From contig NZ_POUA01000038.1 of NCBI RefSeq assembly GCF_003236385.1, positions 1 to 32,075 on the forward strand: a DNA stretch of 32,075 bases, read 5' to 3'. The DNA comes from Spongiactinospora gelatinilytica (lineage in GTDB: Bacteria > Actinomycetota > Actinomycetes > Streptosporangiales > Streptosporangiaceae). The notes below the pieces were generated by a model. That model had not been told where the DNA came from, ran no database searches, and saw only the letters and a program-made list of their open reading frames with translations. This document shows positions 8,189-15,423 of the stretch, one piece after another; position 1 is the first letter of the stretch; each line of letters begins with the position of its first letter. A program made the translations under genes and the position numbers.

Positions 8189-9039
8189 CCACCACCGTCA
8201 CCCTGACCGGCACCGGTGTGCCGATCCCGTCTCCGGGCCGCGCGGGCGCGGGCGTCCTGGTCCGGTACGGAGAAACCATGTTGCAGTTCGACGCGGGGCG
8301 CGGCACCGTGCTGCGCCTGACCGAGGCGGGCGTCGGCCTGCACGAGCTGACCGCGCTTTTCGTCACCCACGCGCACAGCGACCACGTGATCGGGCTGCCG
8401 GACGTGGTGCTGGGGCGCTGGATTCAGGACCACGTGTGGCAGACCGGACCACTCGACCTCCACCTCCCGGCGGGGGCCGCCGCCGAGTTCGCCGCGCGGA
8501 TGCTGGACCCGTACGCGGCCGACATCGCGCTGCGCATGGAGCACGTCCAGGAGGCGCCGCCCGAGCTGCGGCCGCACGCGTTCGCCTGCGCGTCCGAGCC
8601 CCGGGAGATCTGGTCTCGGGACGGGGTCACGGTGGAGGCGGTCGCCGTCCACCACGAGCCGGTCCCGGACGCGGTCGCCTACCGGGTCCGCACCCCCGAC
8701 GGCACGGTAGTGATCTCGGGCGACACCCGCGTGTGCGACGAGGTGGAGATGCTCAGCCGAAACGCGGACGTGCTGGTCCACGAAGCGTGCCGGACCACGG
8801 CGCTGCGCGCCGCCGTCGCCGGGACCCCGTTCGAGAAGATCTTCGCCTACCACGCCGACACGGTCGCGCTCGGCGGCCTGGCCATGCGCGCCGGGGTCGG
8901 GCACCTGATGCTCACGCACCTGATCCCGGCTCCGGACGACGAGGCCGGGGAGGGCGCGTTCGAGCAGGACGTGCGCCTGGGCGGCTACGCGGGCACCCTT
9001 TCCGTGGGGCGCGACCTGATGACGGCGACCATCGGCTGA
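8185..9039 (+). CDS. MBL-fold metallohydrolase (RNase Z-like subgroup)
   Basis: The 284-residue metallo-beta-lactamase-fold enzyme has the metal motif FVTHAHSDHVIGLPD (His62, His64, Asp66, His67). A second-shell segment VVISGDTRVCDEVEMLSRNADVLVHEA provides the bridging Asp, and a late His lies in LMLTHLIP. No N-terminal signal peptide is seen. The sequence resembles the RNase Z/arylsulfatase-like branch often placed in catabolic operons, so a hydrolytic step on a lactone, thioester or sulfate ester is plausible. GAAGGAG at 8171-8177 is a well-placed ribosome site. It is the last gene of the operon and is followed by the terminator at 9054-9081. Confidence 0.88.
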   Translation: MTTTVTLTGTGVPIPSPGRAGAGVLVRYGETMLQFDAGRGTVLRLTEAGVGLHELTALFVTHAHSDHVIGLPDVVLGRWIQDHVWQTGPLDLHLPAGAAAEFAARMLDPYAADIALRMEHVQEAPPELRPHAFACASEPREIWSRDGVTVEAVAVHHEPVPDAVAYRVRTPDGTVVISGDTRVCDEVEMLSRNADVLVHEACRTTALRAAVAGTPFEKIFAYHADTVALGGLAMRAGVGHLMLTHLIPAPDDEAGEGAFEQDVRLGGYAGTLSVGRDLMTATIG

Positions 9040-9053
9040 TCGCCGGGCGCGGC

Positions 9054-9081
9054 GGGCGAGGGGCCCCGCGGCCCCTCGCCC
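9054..9081. terminator. GC-rich 12-bp stem, bidirectional terminator
   Basis: GGGCGAGGGGCC (9054-9065) pairs perfectly with GGCCCCTCGCCC (9070-9081) around a CCGC loop. It lies between two converging genes (MBL hydrolase on plus, substrate-binding protein on minus), so it can serve both. The stem is essentially the same sequence as at 1343-1372. Confidence 0.75.
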
Positions 9082-9088
9082 TGAAAAC

Positions 9089-10738
9089 TCAGCCGTTCAG
9101 GTAGAGCTGTTCGAAGTGGGCGTTGCCGAAGGAGCGGCCGGAGGCGTCCTGCTTGGGCCAGCCCGCGACCTTGGCGTGGTGGGCGTTGACGACGTTGGCG
9201 AAGAAGGGGATGATCCAGCCGCCGCGGTCGAACTGGATCTGGTACATCTGCCGGGTCAGTTCGGCCCGCTTGGCCTCGTCCACCGTGGACAGCGCCTTGT
9301 CGTGCAGGTCGCGCAGGGCGTCCAGGTCGGCCTTGGGCATGTGGGTGAGGGTGGTGCTCTCGCTCAGGTCGGTGAGGGCGAGCAGGGTCAGGTAGTTGCC
9401 CTGCGCGGGCCACTTGTCCACCGAGAACGGCCAGCTGTGGAACTGCGGTCCGAACAGCGTGGCGGTGTCCACCTGGCGGACCTTGATGGTGATGCCGATC
9501 TCGGCCGCGTTGTTGGCCAGGACGGTCGCCATCGACACGGCCTCGGCGGAGACCGGGCCGGCCACCAGCTCGACCGTGATGTTCTCCTTGCCGGCCTCCT
9601 TGAGCAGGGCCTTGGCCTTCTCGATGTCGCGCTTGCGGGTCAGCTCGGTCGGGTAGCCGGGGGCGTACGGCTCGGGCAGGTCGTAGGCGACCCGGCCGTG
9701 GCCGGACACGCAGGAGCTGAGCGCCTGCTCCCGGTCGATGGCCAGGCGCAGCGCCTGCCGGACCCGCACGTCGTCGAAGGGCGGCTCTTCCATGTTCATG
9801 TAGATGCCGGTCCACGCGCCGGTCTCCGACTCCAGCAGCTTGAGCTGCTGGTGCTGGCCGATCAGCGGGATTTGCGCGAACTGCACCATGTTGATGGCGT
9901 CCACCTGGCCGGTGACCAGCGCGTTGGTCCGGGCGGAGTCGTCGTTGATGACGTTGACGACCAGTTCGTCCAGGTACGGCTTGGCGCCCAGCCCGGCCGG
10001 GGCCGCCGAGTCGCTGGGCTCGGACTCGCCGTCGGCGTTCCAGTAGTTGGCGAACCGCTCGCACACCCACTGCCGGTTCGCGGTGAAGCTCTTGTACTTG
10101 AACGGCCCGGTGCCGACCGGGTTCCTCGGGTCGAAGTCCACCGGGACGATCTTGTGCGGGCTGGCCAGCGCGTAGTTGAAGGTGGAGTTCGGCCGGAGGA
10201 GCTTCATCCGGATCGTCCGCTTGTCCACCTTCTTGATCTCATCCAGGTCCACGTACGGCTTGAACTTGCCGAGCGTGACCGACCCCGCCTGGGTGAAGGT
10301 CCGCTTGAAGGTGAAGATGACGTCCTCGGCGTCGAGCGTCTTGCCGTTGTGGAACTCGATGCCGTCCTTGACGCGGATGGTCCACTCGTCACCGGCCTTG
10401 TTCGGCTCGATCAGCTCGGCCATCGCCAGCCGGTACTGGAGGTCGTTGCTGAAGTCGGCGAGCTGGTCGTACAGGACCCTGGCCATGAAGCTCACCGGCG
10501 CGCTGTTCAGCAGTACGGGGTCGAGGGTGTCGGAGCCCTTCGCGCCGCCGGTGGCCACGGTGAGCCGCCCGCCACGCGTCGGCTTGCCCGCCGCGCCCGC
10601 GCCGGTGGCGGCGGGCTGCGCGCCGCCGCCGCTCCCGCAGGCGGCGAGCAGTTCCATCGCCGCGGCGGACATGCCGAGCGCCGCGGCCGTGCTCAGGAAC
10701 CCGCGCCGGCTCGGCCCCTGGTTCATTCGTTGGGTCAT
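9089..10738 (-). CDS. ABC transporter substrate-binding lipoprotein, family 5 (Dpp/Opp/Nik type)
   Basis: The 549-residue family 5 solute-binding protein is exported by the Tat pathway: SRRGFLSTAAALG, a hydrophobic stretch and the lipobox LLAAC (lipidated Cys34), then a Gly/Ala-rich linker. Family features include LTVATGGAKGSDTLDP, VRVKDGIEFHNGKTLDAEDV-like text (WTIRVKDGIEFHNGKTLDAE), and DDVRVRQALRLAIDRE. It delivers a ligand to the permeases encoded at 12555-14386. GGAGG at 10746-10750 supports the ATG at 10738, which overlaps the ATPase stop. Here the binding protein is the last gene of the operon, whereas it is usually first. The ligand is unknown; shared regulation with the 15090-21204 operon suggests its substrate. 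Confidence 0.93.
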   Translation of the reverse strand: MTQRMNQGPSRRGFLSTAAALGMSAAAMELLAACGSGGGAQPAATGAGAAGKPTRGGRLTVATGGAKGSDTLDPVLLNSAPVSFMARVLYDQLADFSNDLQYRLAMAELIEPNKAGDEWTIRVKDGIEFHNGKTLDAEDVIFTFKRTFTQAGSVTLGKFKPYVDLDEIKKVDKRTIRMKLLRPNSTFNYALASPHKIVPVDFDPRNPVGTGPFKYKSFTANRQWVCERFANYWNADGESEPSDSAAPAGLGAKPYLDELVVNVINDDSARTNALVTGQVDAINMVQFAQIPLIGQHQQLKLLESETGAWTGIYMNMEEPPFDDVRVRQALRLAIDREQALSSCVSGHGRVAYDLPEPYAPGYPTELTRKRDIEKAKALLKEAGKENITVELVAGPVSAEAVSMATVLANNAAEIGITIKVRQVDTATLFGPQFHSWPFSVDKWPAQGNYLTLLALTDLSESTTLTHMPKADLDALRDLHDKALSTVDEAKRAELTRQMYQIQFDRGGWIIPFFANVVNAHHAKVAGWPKQDASGRSFGNAHFEQLYLNG

Positions 10739-12558
10739 GTGGGGTCCTCCAGTGACAGGGGGAGTCGGGACGGATCACCGGTAGGCACGGCCGACAGTTC
10801 GGGCGTCGCCGCGATGAGATCCCTGGTGAACTGATCGCCAGGACGGTCGAGCACGTCATCGACGGGCCCGCCCTCGACGATCCGCCCGGCGCGCATGGCG
10901 ACGACGTGGTCCGCCACGGCGCGGACGAGTCCGAGGTTGTGCGTCACGAACAGCAGGGCGAGCCCTTCCTCGTCCTGCAACCGGCGCAGCAGCCGCACGA
11001 TCGACGCCTGTACCGAGACGTCCAGCGCCGAGGTGATCTCGTCACAGATCAGCACCTCTGGGCGGCAGACCAGCGCCCGCGCGATGGCCACGCGCTGCCG
11101 TTCGCCGCCGGAGAGCTGGTCGGGGTAGGACGCGGCCGCGGCTGGCGAGAGCGAGACGCGTTCCAGCACCTCGGCGACCTCTGCCGCCGCCTTGGCGGCG
11201 GACATGCCGAACAGCACCTTCAGCGGCTCGCGCAGCGTCTCGCCGATCGAGCGGCGCGGGTTCAGCGAGTTGTAGGGGCTCTGGAAGATGTACTGGATCG
11301 CGCGGCGCGACTCGCGCGAGCGGTCCCGCGCGCGTGTCGCCAGCGGCGCGCCCTGGAAGGTCATCGTGCCGGTGTGGTTGCGGTGCAGCCCGATCACGCA
11401 GCGGGCGAGCGTGGTCTTGCCGGACCCGGACTCGCCCACCAGCGCCAGGCACTCGCCCTTGGCCAGGGTCAGCGACACGTCGTGCAGCACCTGCTTGCGC
11501 CCGTGGAACGCGTCCACGCCGGTGACCTCCAGCAGGACCTCGCCGCGCTCCCCGGTGCGGCCGGCCGTCAGGGCCGGAGCCGGCTGGGCGGGCTCGGCCG
11601 CGAACCGGGTGGCGTGCAGGCAGCGGACGATGTGGCCGGGGACGACCTCGACGGGCTCGGGGACGGTGGTGGCGCAGGCGGGGTCGGCGTGCTTGCAGCG
11701 GGGGTGGAACGCGCAGCCGCCCGGCCGCCGGCCGGGCATCGGGGTGTCGCCGGGGATCGCGGTCAGCTCGCGGCGTTCGGAGACCTGGGGGACCGCCGCG
11801 ATCAGGGCCCGGGTGTAGGGGTGGACGGGCTCGCCGAAGATCCGGGAACTCGGGCCGGCCTCGACGATCCGCCCGGCGTACATGACCATGACCCGGTGCG
11901 CGAGCCCGGCGACCACCGCCATGTCGTGCGTGACGTAGAGCGCGGCGACCTGGTGGGAGGCGCACAGGTCGCGCACGGTGGCGAGCACCCGCGCCTGGGT
12001 GGTGACGTCGAGGCCGGTGGTCGGCTCGTCCAGCACGATCACCCGGGGCCGCAGCAGGAACGCCAGGGCCAGCGTCACCCGCTGCTGCTGGCCGCCGGAG
12101 AGCTGGTGCGGGAAGCGGGCCAGGAACGCGTCACTGTCGTCCAGGCCGACCTCGCGCATGGTGGCCTTGATCCGCGCGTCCCGGTCGGGTTCGGGCATGT
12201 CCGGCCGATGGAACTCGAACAGCTCGTCCAACTGGCGGCGCAGCCGCAGCGCGGGGTTCAGCGCCATGGCCGGGTCCTGCGGCACGTACGCGACCGAACT
12301 GCCGCGCAGCTTGGCGAGCTGCCCCTGGCCCAGCCCGACGACCTCCTGGCCGCCAAGGACGATGCTGCCGCCGGCGATGGTCGCGCCCCGCCGGGCGTCG
12401 CCGAGCAGCGTCACCCCGGCCGTCGTCTTGCCCGAGCCGGACTCGCCGACCAGCCCCAGCACCTCGCCCGCGGCGATCTCGAAATCGACGAGGTCCACGA
12501 CGTCCACGCCGCGCCCGTCCAGATCGACGCGCAGGCCCTTCACCGTTACGGCGGTCAC
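10735..12558 (-). CDS. Fused double ATP-binding subunit (DppD-DppF type)
   Basis: The 607-residue protein carries two complete ABC ATPase domains, equivalent to separate D and F subunits. Domain 1 has Walker A GLVGESGSGKTTAG, signature LSGGQQQR and Walker B VIVLDEPTTGLD. It is followed by the oligopeptide-transporter C-terminal extension with RRPGGCAFHPRCKHADPAC, whose cysteines can hold an Fe-S cluster in this family. Domain 2 has ALVGESGSGKTTLA, LSGGERQR and LICDEITSALD, in which the usual Pro after the Walker B Glu is replaced by Ile. It powers uptake through the two permeases encoded upstream. The GTG start at 12558 overlaps the permease stop (GTGA), which is why I did not use earlier in-frame starts. 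Confidence 0.92.
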   Translation of the reverse strand: MTAVTVKGLRVDLDGRGVDVVDLVDFEIAAGEVLGLVGESGSGKTTAGVTLLGDARRGATIAGGSIVLGGQEVVGLGQGQLAKLRGSSVAYVPQDPAMALNPALRLRRQLDELFEFHRPDMPEPDRDARIKATMREVGLDDSDAFLARFPHQLSGGQQQRVTLALAFLLRPRVIVLDEPTTGLDVTTQARVLATVRDLCASHQVAALYVTHDMAVVAGLAHRVMVMYAGRIVEAGPSSRIFGEPVHPYTRALIAAVPQVSERRELTAIPGDTPMPGRRPGGCAFHPRCKHADPACATTVPEPVEVVPGHIVRCLHATRFAAEPAQPAPALTAGRTGERGEVLLEVTGVDAFHGRKQVLHDVSLTLAKGECLALVGESGSGKTTLARCVIGLHRNHTGTMTFQGAPLATRARDRSRESRRAIQYIFQSPYNSLNPRRSIGETLREPLKVLFGMSAAKAAAEVAEVLERVSLSPAAAASYPDQLSGGERQRVAIARALVCRPEVLICDEITSALDVSVQASIVRLLRRLQDEEGLALLFVTHNLGLVRAVADHVVAMRAGRIVEGGPVDDVLDRPGDQFTRDLIAATPELSAVPTGDPSRLPLSLEDPT

Positions 12559-13412
12559 ACGGTCACCTCCTTGGGCGTCTCGGCGGCCGGTGAGACCCGT
12601 GCCACGGTACGCGCGAAGCCCTCGGCCATCAGGTTGGTGCCGAACGTGAAGGCCGCGACGCACAGCGCGGGGACCACGACGCCCCACGGTTGCAGCGCGA
12701 GGCCCTGGTAGTTCTCCCGGATCATCAGGCCCCAGTCGGCGGCGGGCGGCTGGAGTCCGACGCCCAGGAAGCTCATCGTGGTCACGATGCCGATGGACCA
12801 GGTCAGCCGGAGCCCGAACTCGACCATCAGCGGGGTCATCACGTTGGGCAGCACCTCGCGGCGTACGATCCGCAGCCGGGAGGCGCCGAGGGTCTCCGCC
12901 GACTCGACGAACTCGCGGGCGACGACCTCCTTGGCCGCGCCGTACGCGACCCGCGCGACCTGCGGCACCCAGGCGATGGCCACGATCAGCGGCATCAGCG
13001 CCAGTTCGGCCTGGGCCATCGAGACCAGCAGCAGGATCAGCACCATCGGGGGGAAGGCGCGCAGCACGTCCATGGCCCGCATCAGGACCTCGTCCACCAC
13101 GCCGCCGCTGTAGGCGGCGGTCATGCCGATCGCCGAGCCGACGCCGACGCCGAGCAGCGTGCCGACGAACGAGACCCACACGATGCTGCGCCCGCCTTCG
13201 AGCACCCGCGACAGCACGTCCTCGCCGAGGTAGTCGGTGCCGAGCATGGCGAGGGACGACGGAGGTTGGTACGGCGCGCCCACGATGGCGCTGTGCGAGT
13301 GCGGCGCGAGCAGCGGCCCGATCGCGATGATCAGCAGGATCAGCCCGGTCAGCACCAGCCCGATGCGCATCCGGGGTTCGCGCAGACAGCGGTGTAGCAG
13401 TGCCGTGTTCAC
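12555..13412 (-). CDS. ABC transporter permease, DppC type
   Basis: The 285-residue inner-membrane permease has an N-terminal helix (IGLVLTGLILLIIAIGPLLAP), the periplasmic HxxGTDxLGxDxxSR-type motif (MLGTDYLGEDVLSRVLEGG), and five further helices. The cytoplasmic coupling loop is EFVESAETLGASRLRIVRREVLPN, the EAA motif that docks on the ATPase. SFLGVGLQPPAADWG near the end is a strong DppC signature. It pairs with the DppB-type permease to form the channel. The GTG at 13412 overlaps the upstream stop (GTGA); earlier in-frame ATGs would give an unlikely basic extension. Confidence 0.92.
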   Translation of the reverse strand: MNTALLHRCLREPRMRIGLVLTGLILLIIAIGPLLAPHSHSAIVGAPYQPPSSLAMLGTDYLGEDVLSRVLEGGRSIVWVSFVGTLLGVGVGSAIGMTAAYSGGVVDEVLMRAMDVLRAFPPMVLILLLVSMAQAELALMPLIVAIAWVPQVARVAYGAAKEVVAREFVESAETLGASRLRIVRREVLPNVMTPLMVEFGLRLTWSIGIVTTMSFLGVGLQPPAADWGLMIRENYQGLALQPWGVVVPALCVAAFTFGTNLMAEGFARTVARVSPAAETPKEVTV

Positions 13413-14386
13413 TGGCCGGCCGTTCTGAGGCGGGGCGTGACGTACACCGTCAACACGTCTCCGAGAAGGTTGAAGATCACGTAACAGGCCGCGAACACCA
13501 GGCACACCATCTGGATGACCGGGAAGTCCCGGTTGTTCACGGCGTCCACCAGTGTGGTGCCGAGCCCCGGATAGTTGAAGACCTGCTCCACGACCACGAC
13601 GCCGCCGGTCAGGTACGCCAGCGCGAGCGCGGTGCCCTGGATCGCCGGGACGAGTGCGTTGCTCAGTACGTGCCTGCGCAGCACCACCCGCTCGGGGACG
13701 CCCTTCAGCCGGGCGATCCGCACGTACTCCGACTCGTACACGTCGATCACCGAACCGCGCACCAGCCGGGACAGGTACGGCAGGACGCCGAGCACCAGCG
13801 CGGCCACCGGCAGCACGAGTTGGGCGGGCTGCCCGAGCGGGTTCTGACCCGGACCTAGTAGAACGGTCCCAGGGAGCAACCGCAGCACCGAGGTGGAGAA
13901 GAGGATGACGAGCAGCAGGGCGATGATGGCCTCGGGCAGCGCGGTGAGCCCGAGCGTGACGACGAGCATCGCCTTGTCGAACTTCCGGTCCCTGCGCCGC
14001 CCGGCCAGCGCGCCGACGAACACCGACAGCGGCACGACGATGGCGGCGGAGATCACGACCAGTACGGCCGAGTTGATCGTGCGGTCGCCGATCAGCGCGG
14101 CCACCGGCTCCCGCGTCACCAGCGACTGGCCGAGATCGCCGGTCACGATGTGGCCCAGCCAGGCCAGGTACTGCGAGATGAGCGGCCGGTCCAGGCCGAG
14201 TTCGGCGCGTAGGGCGGCCACGCTTTCAGGTGTCGCGTCGTGCCCTAGTACCGCGCGCGCGGGGTCGCCGGGCAGAACCTGCGTCGCGGCGAACACCAGC
14301 ACCGATACCAGCAGCACGACGGCGGCGCCCAGCAGCAGTCTGCGTACTAGCCATAGCCGTCGGGAGCCCGAGAAGCGTCCGTCCAA
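13409..14386 (-). CDS. ABC transporter permease, DppB type
   Basis: The 325-residue permease is the first gene of the importer operon. Helix 1 (LLLGAAVVLLVSVLVFAATQVLPGDPA) runs into the family's PGDP motif, and the region LGLDRPLISQYLAWLGHIVTGDLG is characteristic of DppB. The coupling loop is EYVRIARLKGVPERVVLRRHVLSNAL, and the protein ends with helices around VVVEQVFNYPGLGTTLVDAV. The likely start is a TTG at 14386, supported by a perfect GGAGGTGA ribosome site at 14393-14400, 6 nt upstream. A strong -35 box with an operator lies further upstream (14420-14450). Confidence 0.92.
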   Translation of the reverse strand: MDGRFSGSRRLWLVRRLLLGAAVVLLVSVLVFAATQVLPGDPARAVLGHDATPESVAALRAELGLDRPLISQYLAWLGHIVTGDLGQSLVTREPVAALIGDRTINSAVLVVISAAIVVPLSVFVGALAGRRRDRKFDKAMLVVTLGLTALPEAIIALLLVILFSTSVLRLLPGTVLLGPGQNPLGQPAQLVLPVAALVLGVLPYLSRLVRGSVIDVYESEYVRIARLKGVPERVVLRRHVLSNALVPAIQGTALALAYLTGGVVVVEQVFNYPGLGTTLVDAVNNRDFPVIQMVCLVFAACYVIFNLLGDVLTVYVTPRLRTAGQ

Positions 14387-14419
14387 GTCTGGTCACCTCC
14401 TGCCACCCGGTAGTTCAGG

Positions 14420-14450
14420 AGAATGGCCCTCTCTGTTGTTACTGTCAACA
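14420..14450 (-). promoter_or_regulatory. Importer promoter with palindromic operator
   Basis: On the minus strand TTGACA (14443-14448) and CATTCT (14420-14425) are separated by 17 bp, a good sigma-70-type promoter about 20 nt before the GGAGGTGA site of the DppB-type gene. TGTTACTGTCAACA (14437-14450) is an imperfect 6-2-6 palindrome covering the -35 box. Its reverse complement, TGTTGACAGTAACA, matches the element at 14982-14995 in 12 of 14 positions. Confidence 0.7.
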
Positions 14451-14474
14451 CCTTTGCGGATACGGTTCGGCAGC

Positions 14475-14987
14475 ATGGAGATGGAGATCGAACGGGCGGC
14501 GGCGGGGGACGCGCCCGGGATCGTCGGCATGCGCAGGGCGGCGGAGGAATGGCTGGCCAGGCAGGGCATTTGGCAGTGGCCGCCGGGACTGCTGACGTCT
14601 ACGCAGGTAGAGGCACAGATAGCCACTCATGAATGGTACGTGGCGAGGGCGCCCGACGGCCGGCTGGCCGGGGCGTTCCGGCTGCTGTGGTCCGATCCGC
14701 GGGTGTGGCGGGAGCGGGACGCGTTCGCCGCGTACGTACACGGGCTGATGACCGACCGCACGTTCGCGGGGGCCGGCGTGGGGGCCCGGATACTCGCCTG
14801 GGTGGCGGACCGGGCCAGGGAGAAGGGAGCCGGCATGGTCCGCCTGGACTGCGTGGCGAACAACCCCCGCCTGCGTCAGTACTACGTGGACCTCGGCTTC
14901 AACGAGGTCGGACGGCATAAGCTGGACGAGCGATGGACGGCCGTACTGCTGGAGCGGAGGCTCCTGCGGGACGAGGCCAGGTGTTGA
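14475..14987 (+). CDS. GNAT-family N-acetyltransferase
   Basis: The 170-residue protein has a GNAT fold. An N-terminal MEMEIERAAAGDAPGIVGMRRAAEEWLARQG is followed by the beta4-alpha3 acetyl-CoA site (LMTDRTFAGAGVGARILAWVADRAREKG, with the Q/RxxGxG/A-type loop as AGAGVG) and the C-terminal VRLDCVANNPRLRQYYVDLGFNEVGRHK. It should acetylate a small amine, an amino acid or a protein amino group; the acceptor is not readable. It is divergent from the importer operon, and its last codons and stop (TGA 14985-14987) lie inside the operator of the next operon. The start is ATG 14475, giving MEME; a second Met two codons later is equally possible. Confidence 0.85.
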   Translation: MEMEIERAAAGDAPGIVGMRRAAEEWLARQGIWQWPPGLLTSTQVEAQIATHEWYVARAPDGRLAGAFRLLWSDPRVWRERDAFAAYVHGLMTDRTFAGAGVGARILAWVADRAREKGAGMVRLDCVANNPRLRQYYVDLGFNEVGRHKLDERWTAVLLERRLLRDEARC

Positions 14988-15013
14988 CATCAACAACACG
15001 CGGCTCACATACT
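14982..15013 (+). promoter_or_regulatory. Catabolic operon promoter with palindromic operator
   Basis: TGTTGACATCAACA (14982-14995) is a 6-2-6 palindrome with perfect half-sites (TGTTGA-CA-TCAACA). It contains a TTGACA -35 box (14984-14989), followed after 18 bp by CATACT (15008-15013) as -10. It overlaps the last Cys codon and stop of the GNAT gene and lies 76 nt before the start of the 15090 gene. Half-site geometry is like that of many GntR-family operators, but no GntR gene is present in the window. Confidence 0.7.
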
Positions 15014-15089
15014 CGAATCCGCTCCCGTGTGACGCCGTGTGTCACGGATCGTCACCGCGACCGGTTCCCACAGTGATCGGAGTTCCGAC

Positions 15090-15401
15090 GTGCAGAAGAT
15101 CTACGTCCTCTACAAGCTGAAGCCCGGAGTGTCGCCCGAGGAGTACATCGAATGGTCCAAGACCGTCGACCAGGCGATCACCAGCAAGCAGAAGGGCGTG
15201 CAGAGCTTCCGCGTCTTCCTGCTGGACGGCGCCCGCGGCAAGGAGTCCCCCTGGGACGTGGTCGAGGACATCGAGGCCGACTCCTGGGACGCCTGGGAAG
15301 AGGTGCTGAAGCAGCCGGCCATGGAAGCGGTCGTGGAGGGCTTCAGGAAGTACGCCGAGCGCGACTCCTCCATCGCGATCTACGGTCGCGAGATCCTCTA
15401 G
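15090..15401 (+). CDS. Small dimeric alpha-beta barrel protein (EthD/RedY-like)
   Basis: The 103-residue protein starts VQKIYVLYKLKPGVSPEEYIEW and contains QSFRVFLLDG and WDVVEDIEADSWDAWEEVLKQP, then RDSSIAIYGREIL. A beta strand with a KxG(x)SxEE(Y/F)xxW helix start is typical of the ferredoxin-like dimeric alpha-beta barrel families (EthD, RedY, antibiotic-biosynthesis monooxygenases). There are no clear cofactor ligands, so it may be an isomerase or accessory protein, or bind a pathway intermediate. GTG 15090 is preferred over the earlier in-frame ATG 15039 because CGGAG (15078-15082) lies 7 nt upstream and the promoter is at 14984-15013. It is the first gene of the operon. Confidence 0.75.
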   Translation: MQKIYVLYKLKPGVSPEEYIEWSKTVDQAITSKQKGVQSFRVFLLDGARGKESPWDVVEDIEADSWDAWEEVLKQPAMEAVVEGFRKYAERDSSIAIYGREIL

Positions 15402-15423
15402 CCGGGCCGGGGAGGGCGTGGGC

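Noticed and set aside
10906-12711. A 601-codon plus-strand ORF opposite the double ATPase
   Set aside because: It is antisense to Walker A/B-containing coding sequence and shows only shadow composition.
15090-15401. The 103-residue protein as the dimethylformamidase small subunit
   Set aside because: Its sequence looks like an EthD/RedY-type alpha-beta barrel rather than the small DMFase subunit, and another gene lies between it and the large subunit.
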